A stretch of DNA of 64,000 nt from Nigrospora sphaerica (lineage: Eukaryota; Ascomycota; Sordariomycetes; Amphisphaeriales; Apiosporaceae): positions 496,001 to 560,000 of the forward strand of contig JAGVVL010000013.1 of the NCBI GenBank assembly GCA_018287875.1, given 5' to 3'. Position numbers and translations under genes: made by a program. Below are positions 1 to 11,853 of this stretch, piece after piece (positions within the stretch are counted from its first letter, which is position 1; every line of letters begins with the position of its first letter). The notes below the pieces were generated by a model. It ran no database searches, was not told where the DNA came from, and was given only the letters and a program-made list of their open reading frames with translations.

Positions 1-528
1 CGACTTTATAGACGGACTTTATTAAAAGCCGAGTCCGCCGTCATTAGGGAAGCTCACTGACACCGATTTTATCGGCAGTTAACCAGATTACGAAGGGTAC
101 GATAGCGATTATACACGAGAATGCCCTCTTAAAGGCTGAGATCCGTTACCTTCGAGAAGCAAATATCGGCCTCGCTAAACATCGCAGGGCAAAGAAAACA
201 CATATAAGGCAAGGGGGAACACTTACTATCGCCGAAGGACAAGATCTTATAGATCAAATGGATGCGGATACACAGTTGAGGGAGGAAACGCGTGCGGGTA
301 GTAGTCGTGCAAGGATAGCGCAGCCGCGCGAAAGGCGCTGTGGCATCTGCGGAAAGACCGGTCATAATGCGCGCACCTGTGTAATGGTTAAAGAAACATC
401 CGAAGAGTAGGATTCCGATCAGTTTAGATTGATTTAAGGCGGTTTGGTTGAGTAATCGATTGATTAGTCGCGAGAGTGCTCTAAGGTGCGCCACTTGGTT
501 GGATGCGCCACATGGATGGCACCTACGT
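1..528 (+). mobile_element. Fot1/pogo-type DNA transposon, 3' end (5' part outside window)
   Basis: This is the 3' portion of the same element family as the complete copy at 23949-25808. The last ~130 codons of the transposase align with that copy and end in a CCHC-like knuckle, CGICGKTGHNARTC, at about 340-381. The right terminal repeat (about 486-528) is a diverged form of the complete copy's repeat and ends ACGT followed by TA at 529-530, the expected TA target duplication. Its knuckle keeps the His that the complete copy has changed to Tyr. In-frame stops show that it is not functional. Confidence 0.8.
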
Positions 529-530
529 TA

Positions 531-790
531 TAACTTCTTTCTATTTAAACTTTAAAAATTTAACGTTAAAAAAGAAAGAAAACATTTAATTTATTTATCA
601 TTTAGGTAAACGTTCCTTATAGAGAAAGAAAAAGAAGGATAACTTTTAAACCGTAAAAGTGAAAAGAAACGTTTTTATATAAAAACTTAAAGATAGTATT
701 GTCTTAAATCATTTTTAATCAGCTGCGTGTGAAAAATTCCCACTACCTACCAGGCCCTCTTTATGATGAATTGGATTGACGGCATCGTCA
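531..790. other. AT-rich spacer
   Basis: Strongly AT-rich sequence with homopolymer-like A and T runs between the pogo remnant and the stop codon of the MFS gene. No gene or repeat boundary is recognised. It probably includes the 3' UTR of the MFS gene. Confidence 0.4.
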
Positions 791-3058
791 CTACGCGAGC
801 ATAACTGGCTCGGCCTCACCCTTGTCTTCTTTGATGCTCTTCCACTCGAAAAAGAGGGTGGCCAGGAATGCGCCAAGGCCCAAGCCTAGGCTAACCTTGG
901 AGGTGTCCTGGAGAGCCAGCGTGTAAGCGGCCAGCACCGAAGGCCAGGAGTCGGCCTGGCCAGCATTCTCAAGAGCCTGCTTCAGCGCCGCCGCGCCCGT
1001 CTGAAAGACCAATGACGGGCTCACCGAGGGCGCCAGCCTACGCAACGCCACCGATAGGCTGCTCTGGAAGACGGCCTGGCCGATCTGGAGGAATATGGTG
1101 CCTCCCATGGACTGGAAGAAGATTAGGGTTGAGGTCCCGACGGGGATGTCGTCTTGGGCGAGCACCGCCTGCACGGCGGTCTGGGGGACCTGGAAGCCCG
1201 CGCCCAAGCCCGCGCCAGCTAGAACCTGGAAGCCGATCCAGGTGGCGTCCGGCATGGTGGCGTCGTACGTGGTGATGAGGCCGGCACCGACGACGAACAG
1301 GACAGTGCTGCCGATCAGGAAGGGCGTGTAGAAGCCAAAGGTGGTGACGAGGCCACCCGTGATGGCCGATGAGATGACGAGGCCGATCAGCATGGGCAGT
1401 AGTTGGATGCCCGACGTCAAGGCCGAAGACCCCCGGACGCTCTGGAAGAAGATGGGGAGGTAGTACATGAAGAGGTAGGCCGAGCTGCCAAAGAGGGCGA
1501 CGAAGACGGAGCCAGCGGCCACGGTCCGCTGGCACACAATGCGCGGCGGCAGTGTGGCCTTCTCGCCGAGCCAAATTTGCAATCCGATGAAGGCGATGAG
1601 GATGATGATAAAACCGACGAGGAGCCCGATTATGGTCCCACTGTTCCACGAGTACTCTTTGCCGCCCCACTGCGGGACTAGTAGCAGCATGACGATGGCT
1701 GCGGTGAGCAGGCCCGCGCCTGGGAGGTCGAGTTCGCGGATACGAGTCAGGATGGGTTTCCGCGGGTCGGCCCCGGGTGTCGGCGGCAGATTGAGCAGGA
1801 CGAGCACGATAACCGCGGCGACGGCACCTATGGGAAGGCTTTGACGCGGCCGAGTCAGTATTTCAGCGCGCAAAAGTCCAGGGGCCAGGGCAGGCCGAAA
1901 AGCTCGACTAGAAGAAAAAACGGGGCCGTGGCCCCAAACAGGCGACTTACTTGATGTAAAAGCACCAGCGCCACGTCAGATGATCTGTGAAGACGCCGCC
2001 CATGAGTGGCCCGGCGACGAAGGCGATGCCCCAGATGGCGCCAAAGCAACTCAGGGCCAAGGGTCGCTTCCGGAGGGGCACTGGCTTCCCCAGGCGGGGA
2101 CGGCGTCAGTATAGAGGCTAACGCCCGGAACCTCGACGGGGAATCCGCTCTTACCTATCAGGGACATGATGATCATAGCACCCGAGCCAATGCCGGCCAC
2201 GCCCAAGCCGGCAACAGCACTAGAGGAGCCTTACGATCAGCCCATGCCGCGCGGGAAAGGCGGTGGGCGACCGGGAACACGGGGGCCAACTGGCTGACTT
2301 ACCGGCCGACGATGAACACGGTGCTGGACGGTGCCACGCCACAGATGAGGGAGCCGATCTCAAACAAGCAAATGGCCGACAGGAAAGCCCATTTCGCCTG
2401 CGTGGGTCAGCCTCGGACGGTCAAGGTTTCCAGCCGCGACGGGGTCGGGTGGGGCTGGTTTCGCGGCCTCGACGGCCGCCACCGGCCTGAGGTATTAGGA
2501 GACCTACGTCCGTGTTCTTGTAAATGCGGCCGTAAGACGGTTGCAGGGCTGATGAAGGTCAGCCACCGGAGAGAACAGCGATCCCAACGCGGGACGCGAG
2601 GCGGTCAGTCGTGCCACGTACCGGTGCTTGTGAGAAAATAGGCGCTTCCATACCAGCCGACGTCCTGGTTCGCGCCACGCAGCGTCAGCCTGGTCCTTGG
2701 CAATATGGTCGGGTCCGGCGCCAGCGCAGGACGGGAGGGCCCAGGGGCCTCCCCAGCCCCGGGGGGACCGCGGACGCCGTACCTTGATGGTTTTGAACTC
2801 GTCAGTAATCTTGGGGATGGCGGTGCCGATGATGGTCTGGTCGAGGGCGACAAGGAGGATGCCCATGTACAGGCCCGAGAGGATGAGCATCGTCTTCCAC
2901 AGCGACGCGTAGACCGTCTCGTCGCCCGAAGCGACGTTGCCCCGGCTGTCCCTCACTGCATGGTCTGAGGTCTCTTGGTCGGAGGCTGCGGTCACGGAGG
3001 CAGCCGCGGACTTGCCGTCCTGGGATTGGAGCAGCTGGAGATCCATGGCTACCTGCAT
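791..3058 (-). CDS. MFS drug:H+ antiporter, DHA 14-TM type efflux pump
   Basis: Predicted plasma-membrane exporter of the major facilitator superfamily, the type that exports toxins and drugs next to fungal secondary-metabolite genes. Seven exons joined at GT-AG sites restore one frame: 3058-2783, 2664-2622, 2548-2508, 2397-2303, 2219-2155, 2080-1951 and 1838-791, giving 565 aa, normal for the family. A ~60-residue cytosolic N-terminus leads into the first helix ([20 protein letters not shown]). Then come the family signatures [25 protein letters not shown], a motif-C-like FVAGPLMGG and WRWCFYINLPIG, and many hydrophobic helices to the C-terminus. No frameshift or internal stop is needed. A second ATG four codons in (MDLQ) is possible. 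The bHLH gene lies ~3 kb away. The substrate is unknown. Confidence 0.9.
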
Positions 3059-5996
3059 CGGTGTCTCTTAAAGGAGAGCGTGTTGAAATAGCGCCGGTAT
3101 AGCCACAGTGGCGTGCCCTAGCACCTGGACAAGCTGGCAGTGACCATCTATTTGAGAGTGGTTTTATGGTGCCCGGTAGTCGCCGCCCGACGTTGGGTTG
3201 CGCCGGCTAAGGGGACGACCCGCTCCCCCAGAAAATCTCCTATACTTCCCTGATCCTGGTGCGGTGAGATAGTTGCGCCGGTTACAGGTGGTGGTGCCAC
3301 TGCACAGGGCCGCTCGAGTGCCGATGTGGGGCAAAGGGGTTGCTTCCGTAGTGCCTTTTAGTAGGGTGGTATGCAGAGGACAGCTTGACGCTTCATGGAT
3401 GTATGGGGCAAATTCTGCTACACCTCCTCCCGCCAGGTACCATCTACTAACAGCCGCACCACGAGAGTGTGCCAGATGGTGCAGCACTGGGACAGGCCTG
3501 GGCACTGCAGCAAGTCAGCTTGCCCCACAGAGAGTCAGCTCACCCCGCAGCGAGTCAATACTCACGCCTTACCAAGTCAGCAGCGCCCGTTTGCCCCTTC
3601 ATTGTACCTCCAAGAAGTAGGGACGAAGGTGAATTACGATATGAGATCCGCTATACCTTGCATTAACCTACAGGTCCCGCGGGATTGAGTCCAGCTGTAA
3701 GTGCCCCAGTCTCATACAGCACGCCTATGTACTTCCTTATTTCAACAGCACTACTTCAACCTTGGGTAGTGCTCCTAGCTGCCCTTCATACAACATGGGT
3801 TTCAGCCTCGGGGTGTTTGTCAAGGCGCGTCGCCCCCCACACACTGTTTATCGACGAAAGAGCGAAGAGCACATCCCACTCCAAGCTGAACGCTGGGTCC
3901 AAGAGAGCTATCTTCATATACGAGGAGGGGCCCCTCTTCAAGCAAGAAAACGCTCTAGGCTGTGCAGCTTATGAGACAGTAGCTTTCCTAGAGAATTTGG
4001 GCATCCAAAAGATTTCTTAGTCATCCAGCTGCCCCGACCTCGACCTAATTGGGACTGTCTAGAATCGGGCTCGAAAAGGGTAAAGGACTAGATCCAGGGC
4101 ATGTAGTGGCCTCCAAATCCACACCTATTCCCTGCTTCGTCGAGCCGTTCGGTGAGCCCAGGACGCTATTCTAGAAGAGCGGCCACGTTCTCTGACTACT
4201 GGCATACCCTTAAAGATAGGCGATGTTCTTCGTAGTGACCGAAACGGACTAGGTTCCGATCTGATCAACCAGCGAACCCTAAACAGCCTCAGTTTTAGTG
4301 CTACTGCTGCTGCCGCATCCCTACCGGTACGCCGACTGTAAAGCTCACTGTCCATGGGACCGGGAACCTCAACTACCGTGGAAACCACAGTAGAAGGTGA
4401 GCTGGTCTGAATAGTCGAGAGGTTGGAATACAGGTACCATGGTTCATCGTCAGCAAAGCTACACCGAATTTCGTAGCTGGAGCAGCAATTGGCGGTTTTG
4501 GGTAAAGTCTAATTCAACAATCAGATCAGTGGACTGTAATTAAGGTTCGGACGCTAAGGAGTACTTACTCGAGGTAAAAGAAAGTGCCCGAAGCGACTAA
4601 AGTACCTAGCCCTCCGGTTATATGCGTAGCCTCCAGCTAGTAATGAGCTGAATCTTACGATGATTAATGTGGTATTGAGGCTGCAGCTGCGGTTGATGCT
4701 GCTGACCGCCTTACCATATTAAGCTTGGCTATAGCATGGCTTACCTCCCGACAATCCGTATGTTGTTAAGCTGCTGCTGCTGCTGCTGCTGCTGCTACTG
4801 CGATAGTTAGAGTGCGTCCTAGCAATTTGGCCATTCAGCAGCTTGGGACGAAAATTGCAGTCCTTAAAGTGCTGTGGCTAGGAATATCGGGGCTTCTATA
4901 GTACCATGTTTCTGTAAGAAAATGCAAATACCCGCTGTAACAAACACCCTATGGCAGGAGGGTTCCATAACACTGTGGCCGTGATCGGAACGCTCTGAGT
5001 TGCCATACCCAAGTCTAAACTGCAATACATGCCATGCCCCTGTCCGTCAAGGGCTTGTTTTTCGTATCCAGCACCACACCAACTCTGAAACAACGTCGAC
5101 CCTCAGCCTTTAAGGTCCTCTCTCAAGGAGTTCGGGAGGTTTGCAGAGTTCCTGCTTCTAACAGCCTTTAAGTACTGCCTCCTGGCGCCCTGGAAGCAGG
5201 ACCTCTGCTGACCTTTAAGGTTCCGGGAGTGCGGATGGCAACAGGTCACCCGGGCAGGAGACCCCTATGCCAGGACGGCAACGCAGCAAGGCTTGGCGGC
5301 GTTTTGCCTCTTGTGGCAAAACTTGCAGCGCAATGGCACAAGCCGTGAGTCTCGCCGGCGCGGTACGCGCTAGGCACGGTCCAGTTGCCTGCTTGTACCG
5401 TTGGGTCTCGACTCTAACCAAAAGGAGGAAATGAAGCATGCGCATGGTACTAGCGGCAGCACGGCGAATCGAAATGGATGGCATTAGGGTCGGCAACGCG
5501 GAACGTCCCGATCACGGCCTATGTACGTAGTCATGTACTCGTGGGTCTGCGCTATAATCGTGAATTCCTGAGCCTGGTGGGAAAGCGTACGATGTGGCCA
5601 ATATAAAATACATTTGTGGCTTTGAATGCTAGCCGAACTCTATTCCACGGGTGGAAAAATGTAGAGAAGGAGGCATGCTCACTGATATATGTACCCATTA
5701 AGTCCTCAATCACGTCTGGTCGCACCGATTCCAGGCCGACAAGTTTACCTGGAAAATTCGTTGAGTGACACCAATAGCATTTTCGCGAATCGAACCCAAC
5801 CACTCTGAAAGCTGCAAACCGTCGCACCAACACAAAGCGTTTCTGGCCACCATCCCGGCGACCACCCTGCGTGAAGTGGGCCTGGGAGGAGATCAGCTCT
5901 CGGCGTTATTCGAACCATCGTCCCTGCGAGGTCCTTTACCCCACGGTTACCTTCTAAAGGGTCACATTCGTGACAGCGAGCCTGGAGGGTGGGAGG
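3059..5996. other. Long intergenic region, no supported gene
   Basis: About 2.9 kb between the 5' end of the MFS gene and the bHLH gene. Several short open frames (e.g. 3685-4020, 5215-5496, 5552-5833) exist, but none shows a recognisable domain or splice pattern. It holds a trinucleotide repeat at 4771-4800 and should contain the upstream regions of both flanking genes. Ancient decayed sequence cannot be excluded. Confidence 0.4.
4771..4800 (+). repeat. (CTG)n microsatellite
   Basis: Eight uninterrupted CTG units followed by CTA and CTG. It is not inside a supported reading frame. Confidence 0.9.
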
Positions 5997-7385
5997 ATGC
6001 AGGCAGCACGCCAAAATCAACTTGCGGCGTCCATCGAGGCTTTAATATGCGGAGACGATGCGAGCCCCAACCCGCCCGAGACCGCTGGCTCCTGGTCATC
6101 ACGAGCACGCCATATGGAGCGCCAAAAACGTCAGAGCACTGCCCGATGTGCCATTTCACCACCACCCGCACTTCCGCTGGAAGTGCCCAACCTTCCGTTG
6201 GAGGTGCCTAAGTTCCCCTCGGCTAGCCCCTACGGCGTCCTATCAGGCGCCTCCTCCGGCTTCCACCACGGCCCGATCGGTGATGGCCTGGGGACCGGGG
6301 CCGAAGCCGCAGACGAAGAGGGTGCTTGGAGCCACCACTTGCCCATTCCAAACGCCAAGCTCGAGTACTATGGTAGCCATACGAGCCCGAAATTGGTTGG
6401 GGCCACCACCGTGCTGCCACCCAGGGATCAACACCACGGCACAAGCGTCACGCATTCAACATGGTCCGGACCGCACGTTGGCCAGACCGAAGTGCAGTCC
6501 ATGGGTGAGTGTTTCGCCCACCACGACTTGTCCCGGCTCTTGGCCATGTCGCCGCATCCGCCCTTCTCGTCGCCCAGCAGCTGCCCCTCCCCGCTCGATC
6601 GCCGTCTCCTTTTCTCACATGACCCTTTTTTTGCCGACTTTGACTTTGGGGCTTGGGATAAGACAGTCCTACCCGACCCGCCGGCCCAGAATTACAAGCC
6701 CTTGTCGCCGTCGCCGTCGCTGGAACTGGCCGTTGACGCGCGCGCGGTCGCTTCCACCCACGAGCGGAGTAGCACCGCCAGGGAGCGCACGGCCCGGCAG
6801 GACGGCGGACGGCCGCAGGAGCCGCCAGAGCCCGCTTCCAGTACCGCGGCGGGCTGGAGCGCGCGACCTTCGCAGCGTCCGCACGCCGTCGTCGAGAAGC
6901 GTTACCGGGCCGGCATCAACGACAAGATCGATTCGCTGCGTCGCCAGCTCGAGGCACGCAAGCGGCCCAAGCATGTCCATCTCCACCAGGTGCTGCTGGC
7001 AATCTGCGAGCCGGGCCGAAGCATCACAGCCGGCGCCTCCACTACCAAAGACCACGCCACCGGCGAGGGTCACGCCACCGCCCCAGCTACCCACACCAGC
7101 GGCCAGAACGCAAGCGGGCCGCCAGGGGCCGACGGTCCTACCCCTGCCCCGCTGGCACGGATGAACAAGGCCGAGGTTCTCATCGAGGCCGTAGACTACA
7201 TCCAGAAGCTCGAGGACGAGAACGAGATCATGACGAAACAGCTGGGCGAGCTTGTCGCCCGGCTACGCGCCACACGCCAGGCTCTTCTGCCGCGGGCTCC
7301 GTGGACATCAGAGCACAGCCAGTCACTATCCCCCCCGACGCTTCGGGATGTGGCTGCTGAGGACGTAACGGCGCAGGCGTGCTAG
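5997..7385 (+). CDS. bHLH transcription factor, SREBP-type basic region
   Basis: Nuclear DNA-binding regulator, 462 aa from the first ATG in the frame. The frame is open about 27 bases further upstream, but without an ATG. The basic region and helix 1 are at residues ~296-320 with H296, E300, R302 and R304 (HAVVEKRYRAGINDKI). The Tyr at 303 in place of Arg is the hallmark of SREBP-like bHLH proteins. Helix 2 (MNKAEVLIEAVDYIQKLEDE) starts near residue 389 and runs into a Leu/Ile-rich zipper-like helix to ~430. The loop is very long, ~65-70 residues, rich in Ala, Thr and Gly; an unrecognised intron is possible. The N-terminal 290 residues are low complexity (Pro/Ser/His) with an acidic patch (FFADFDFGAWD), plausibly an activation domain. 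There are no SREBP membrane segments, so this is a soluble factor and may be a local cluster regulator (inference). Confidence 0.82.
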   Translation: MQAARQNQLAASIEALICGDDASPNPPETAGSWSSRARHMERQKRQSTARCAISPPPALPLEVPNLPLEVPKFPSASPYGVLSGASSGFHHGPIGDGLGTGAEAADEEGAWSHHLPIPNAKLEYYGSHTSPKLVGATTVLPPRDQHHGTSVTHSTWSGPHVGQTEVQSMGECFAHHDLSRLLAMSPHPPFSSPSSCPSPLDRRLLFSHDPFFADFDFGAWDKTVLPDPPAQNYKPLSPSPSLELAVDARAVASTHERSSTARERTARQDGGRPQEPPEPASSTAAGWSARPSQRPHAVVEKRYRAGINDKIDSLRRQLEARKRPKHVHLHQVLLAICEPGRSITAGASTTKDHATGEGHATAPATHTSGQNASGPPGADGPTPAPLARMNKAEVLIEAVDYIQKLEDENEIMTKQLGELVARLRATRQALLPRAPWTSEHSQSLSPPTLRDVAAEDVTAQAC

Positions 7386-7930
7386 CGAAGCAAATAGAAG
7401 ACGGCTGGACCTGATAGACATGCAACTACATCGGATGATGGGACAATCAAGACGTTATCAGTATAGGCTAACAAAGGGTGCTTTCGCTAACACCACGTGT
7501 ACAAGAGATCGCAAGTACGTTAGCTGTGGTGTTATCGCGAGACGTAGAGGCGCGCTGGAGGCAGGGTTCTCAGCACACCCCCAGTGCATTGAAGATAAAC
7601 GAACTCAAGGGAAGGGAAGGAGAAGGGACCACCTATCCTGGTCTAGGGGCAGAACAAGGGGTTTCAGTGCATAGGCCACCTGTCAGAATAGTCCGGTACG
7701 ACAAGGGCAGCTGCAATCAGCCGCAGCTAGAGCGTGTACCATCACAAACGTGCAGAGGCCGCCGATCCGTTGAGAAAGAGGGGTGCTACCTAGATCTCTA
7801 TTTACGAACTAATGGAAAACAAACGGAGCGGCTGCGCTGGCCGTCTTACAGGCTTCCGATGAGCTTATCCGGTGCCTTGTGTGGGTAGTGTTCAAGGTTA
7901 AACATTATTTACTCTCAACTGTGCATGAGA
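7386..7930. other. Intergenic region
   Basis: Sequence between the bHLH stop and the end of the converging oxygenase-like gene. Only short unsupported frames are present. It contains the bHLH 3' UTR by position. Confidence 0.4.
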
Positions 7931-8900
7931 TTACGAGACACCATTCATCCCGTGCGCCACATCCACGTCTTCGTAGCCTGTAAAAGAAAGCGGAAACTGA
8001 GACGGCGGCTGGCGTTGACAGTCTTTATGCGACTGGTCCTCATCATCATGACCATCGGCGGCACCACCACTGTCATGCCGGTTGCCCCTTCGCGACCGCC
8101 CTCGAAGCCACTTGCTTAACGTCGGCCCACAGAGCAAGGCGACCTCGCCGGGTTCCGTCTCCTGGAACCCCAGAGTCAGCAGGGCTTTGCCGTTTCCCGA
8201 TTCCTCCCCGCCGGCATTCCCGTCCGCTTGACGCGGCGCGTCTTTCGGCCGCGGACCGTTGGGCCGATGGCAGTGCCACAGGCGGACCTCACCGTTCTGG
8301 CGCGCCCAACGGGCCGCAAGCTCGTCGTCGCGTAGATGGAGGGCCACCTCGATGATGCTTAGCAGGTCGTCGTGCAGGCGCAGGCAGCTGCGAAAAAAGC
8401 CCTGGAGCGTCACTTTCAGCACGTCGCCGCGGACGCCCACGGGCCAGCGCATCGGCCGCTGCGCGTCGAGGGGCGGGCCAACGACGAAGGTCTCGGCCGC
8501 CCCGGCGCCGAGACACTGGTAGCCCCGCGAGAGGCCTCCCCCGGGACAAGGTATCACGGCGGCCGATGTTTTGAGTTGCGGGGCGAGGTCGAAGAACTCT
8601 GTTCTCTAACCACATGGTCAGCGACGGGCCGAAAGGTGGAAGAATACGTCCATGTGCTTGGATAGGGGGACGGGGGGAGGCGGTTGTGGGAGAGAAGGCC
8701 CTCACCAGCTCAAAGACACGTCGGATCTTGCTCAACGGCATGCCGTGTCCCGTAATCCGGACGGCGCCATGTCGTGTTAAGGAGGCAACTACGGCGTGGA
8801 GGACTTCCGGGCTTTCTAGATGCGGTGTGTCATAGATTGGAGAGATGTCAACAACAGGGACATGCGCCAAGGCGGGAGTTAATACAGGCATTATCTCCAT
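7931..8900 (-). pseudogene. 2-oxoglutarate/Fe(II) oxygenase-like gene (IPNS-like fold), probably inactive
   Basis: Exon 1 (8900-8706) encodes MEIMPVLTPALAHVPVVDIS, the typical N-terminus of isopenicillin-N-synthase-like dioxygenases, followed by HGAVRITGHGMPLSKI. A GTGAGG...TTAG intron (8705-8606) joins in phase to exon 2, which continues with EFFDLAPQLK and RGYQCLGAG and then, ~90 residues on, the VRLWHCHR strand. After that the family should show HxD, a second His and RxS. Here the segment before LLTLGFQETEPG reads GGEESGNGK without HxD, and the frame ends with His/Asp/Gln-rich sequence instead of the C-terminal core. The total is ~289 aa against a usual ~330-360. The iron ligands and 2OG-binding Arg are therefore missing. 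It is either a decayed gene or my splicing misses a 3' exon. Its place beside the bHLH and MFS genes suggests a former tailoring enzyme. Confidence 0.55.
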
Positions 8901-9824
8901 GTCTGTTTTCCCCCGCTCGCTCCATCGGCCACCCGCGGCCATCTGGACCTTCTCACTTCTTTCCCCGGGTTCTCAATCAGCCGGTCTCCCCAGCTAGCCA
9001 TCCACGGAGATACACGCGGCGGAAAGGCTGAATGGGCTCGGTGGATGGACGAGATGGCAGAAATAGGGCGGAGCAAGGATCCTAGGGCGTTGCGCTACTT
9101 GAGAGGAAGAACGGAGAATGGGTAGCCTGAAGTAAAAGCACCCATAAACCCGTCCTAATATCAGTGCAGGGAGGTAATAATGCACTCTAACAGCATGGAC
9201 GCACTATACCGCCTGTTCACCAAGGAGCATACACGAAGGGTTCGGGGCAATGCCTCGGGGGGGCTGTTTCCAGGCCGGACGGTGGCGATCCGGGGGTGGC
9301 ACCACCAGGACGAAACATTAGGGGTGGAATAAGGGGAGGTGGCACCACTAGGAAGAAAAGGATTCCAGACTGGACGGCGGGGCGAACCGATCCGGGCGAC
9401 GTGGAGCCGCGTTGAGTTGTACTCCACCCGTTACCTCGATGCATCCTGACGACGCCGTCTACCCGAGATGGCTTCCACTCGGGCATAGACTCAAGAAACT
9501 GCAGGTCTTGCATAGGGCACGGAATGCATGGACGGAAGGGTGTCACTGCTAACTGCATACGAAGCCAAAGCCAGTGCCTACCACCAGCGCACGTCTACCC
9601 ACCACAAAAAGCTCGAAAACTCGAGACACGGCCTCTAGGCCATGGCTTCGCCTGCCACACCGCAACGGACGGCTGCAGTAGAGCCGGAGAAGACAGTGAC
9701 CAAGACGGAACCGGCGCGTCCAGACTAGGTGACGGGCCCAACATCCCTCGAGGGCCTCGTGCACGGGACAAGCGCTACGCTCTTCTTGAGCGCCCGGGGA
9801 CCAACGCGGCTGGATCCGGCGTAG
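8901..9824. other. Intergenic region upstream of the oxygenase and hydrolase genes
   Basis: Region between the divergent oxygenase-like gene (minus) and the recognisable part of the hydrolase gene (plus). The hydrolase's first exon probably lies here but could not be placed. A TAG just before 9825 may be an intron acceptor. Other short frames lack support. Confidence 0.35.
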
Positions 9825-9992
9825 CCCGTCGTAGTATTTGAAGTCGGGCTGGGCGCGACGAGTACCTCTTGGGGACCAGTCGCGCGGAGGTTCGAGAGCC
9901 GCCTGCGTAGCTACCGCTACGACCGCGCCGGTTATGGGCGCAGTCCGAAGCCGTGCTCGTTGACATCGGCGTCCCCCCGCACGGCGGCGGTA

Positions 9993-11853
9993 AGTTCAAG
10001 TACCCACTTTCGGGCACCCCCCACTTTCGGGCACAGCAATTCAACCTCTCTAAAAAACAACACCTTTACTGTAAGACCACATATAACCTCAATTAATTTT
10101 AACTAGAATACAAGAACTAGTCTTACTTAGGCTTTCACTATCGCTCTCTTCATTGAGACCACTTTCAACCTCCCTAACCGCCAATTGAGCTTGTTGGATA
10201 TCTTCGATGTTCGCGAACTTCGAATTAGGGCTTAAATCCACCTTCTTCCTTTTTCTTGGTTTGATAGTCTTAATCCTAGCTTCGAGAGCCTGAATTTCCC
10301 TTTACGCAGTAGCTAATTAGACATTCTTTTCATTAAAGGCCTTTTGAATCTTCTGGAAAAGTAGCCGTTATGTGGTTAAATGTTCCGCTAGCTGGTTCGA
10401 AAGCTATACTTAGTCCTTAAAGTCCGACGTCTTCTTTAGAGTGGACCAAACCACTATAGAAGTATGGGATTTCTTTAAAGGTGTTAAGAAGGATTTATTC
10501 GAGTAGGATTAATTCGATTTTATTACGTCGGGTGTTATTTAGTATATATTTTAAACTAAATTCCGGCTTAAAAGCAGTTTAGCTATATATACTAGCTAAA
10601 AGCCAGCTGCTTTCTATTTATTCCGGATATTCTAGCTAGTAAGCTTAGCTATACGAGCCTTTTAATAGCAGGTAAGGAAGTTCCGTTTGCTAACTATTAT
10701 GGAGTCTATTAACTGAGTTAAAAATCCGAGCTCTTTCCAGTACGCCGATTTTAAAGCACTAAAAACGGCTAGATCAAGAGGTTAAAGGACGTGAGAGGTA
10801 TAAGGGGGTAAAAAAAGAAGGTAAATCCGATAAGAAAAGTATTGAAATATGAAATCAGTTGTTATATAGCTGCCATAGCCGTCTATAATAAGTAGGCGGT
10901 ACTCGGAAAGGTCCTTGGGGGCGGTATTCGGGATAAAGACCTTCTCGAGCCACTCGAGCGCGGTTTAGTCTGTAATCCATCCGTTTTCGGTTGCAGTGAA
11001 CTGCCAGCTTTTAAATTGGCTTAAATTAAGCGGGAACTATTGCTATTGAACCGTCTTGCCCTTAAAAATGACTAAGGGGGTGAGGGCATATCTTTAAGCG
11101 GAGATACATTTAATAAAGGATGTCTAAGTATAAGAGCTAGGCTGTTTCTTTCAGACTGAGCGTTTTTCCGAACCTCTAAGTATTATTCTGTTCGATCCAG
11201 CACCCTCCAGGAGTCCTGCTTTATCTATGTTATAGCAGTTAGCTGGCTTTACCCTCTGGATCTCCGGTAGCTGAAGATATTGGAACTATAGGCGAATTAC
11301 CTCGACTGAGGCGCCATTAACACGCTGCGAGTCGATAGACCGGCTCTTCTAGACCCGTACAGCTAGGTTCCTATGTAAGAAGGCCTGCAGCTACCTCTTT
11401 CCAAGTGGCTCGCTGTCGCCTTAAGCCCGGAGGATGCGTTTAGCAAACTCCTTAACTTGGGCATGTGAAGGCGGAAGCCCTAGGGCAGCTTAAGTTAGGA
11501 TCTAAGTCGTAAGTAACTCTTCCTAAACCGGTCTAAGCCTTTGGAAATCGGAGAAGGCTTCTAATCTTGGTTGTTGACCCTTAATTCGGTTTTGAAGTGT
11601 TGACCTTGGAATCCTATGCTCGATAGCGGCACGCTTGATTATCTGGCCGCTTAATATAGCTTGAAGCGCTTGTTGAAGCTCTTCTTCGGAATACTGCTTC
11701 ATTGTAATAAACTGAGGCTCTATGCGAAATTTAGAATAGATTGGAGCGAACACGGGAGAGAAAAGGGGGAAAGACGTAGGAGAGTACAAAATCAGGTGGC
11801 TGGTTTTTGGGGTGCCCGAAAGTGGGGGGTGCCCGAAAGTGGGTACTTGAACT
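9993..11853 (-). mobile_element. Fot1/pogo-type transposon A (1861 bp), RIP-degraded
   Basis: It is bounded by inverted repeats beginning AGTTCAAGTACCCACTTTCG (left) and ending with their complement (right), with TA on both sides (9991-9992 and 11854-11855). The terminal repeats contain a doubled CCCACTTTCGGGCAC motif. The interior is AT-rich, and the transposase on the minus strand is broken by many stops; its N-terminal helix-turn-helix is still readable. The interior aligns with elements B and C in the same orientation, but its terminal repeats differ from theirs. Confidence 0.88.
11523..11702 (-). pseudogene. Transposase N-terminus (psq-type helix-turn-helix) of element A
   Basis: It starts MKQYSEEELQQALQAILSGQ and continues KRAAIEHRIPRSTLQNRI, the psq-type DNA-binding helix-turn-helix of Fot1/pogo transposases that binds the terminal repeats. 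The frame then stops; the DDE catalytic part downstream (towards 10000) is AT-rich and multiply interrupted. Confidence 0.75.

Noticed and set aside
3164..4020. Several ~100-codon frames on both strands
   Set aside because: Mutually overlapping, no domain, splice pattern or coding-like composition.
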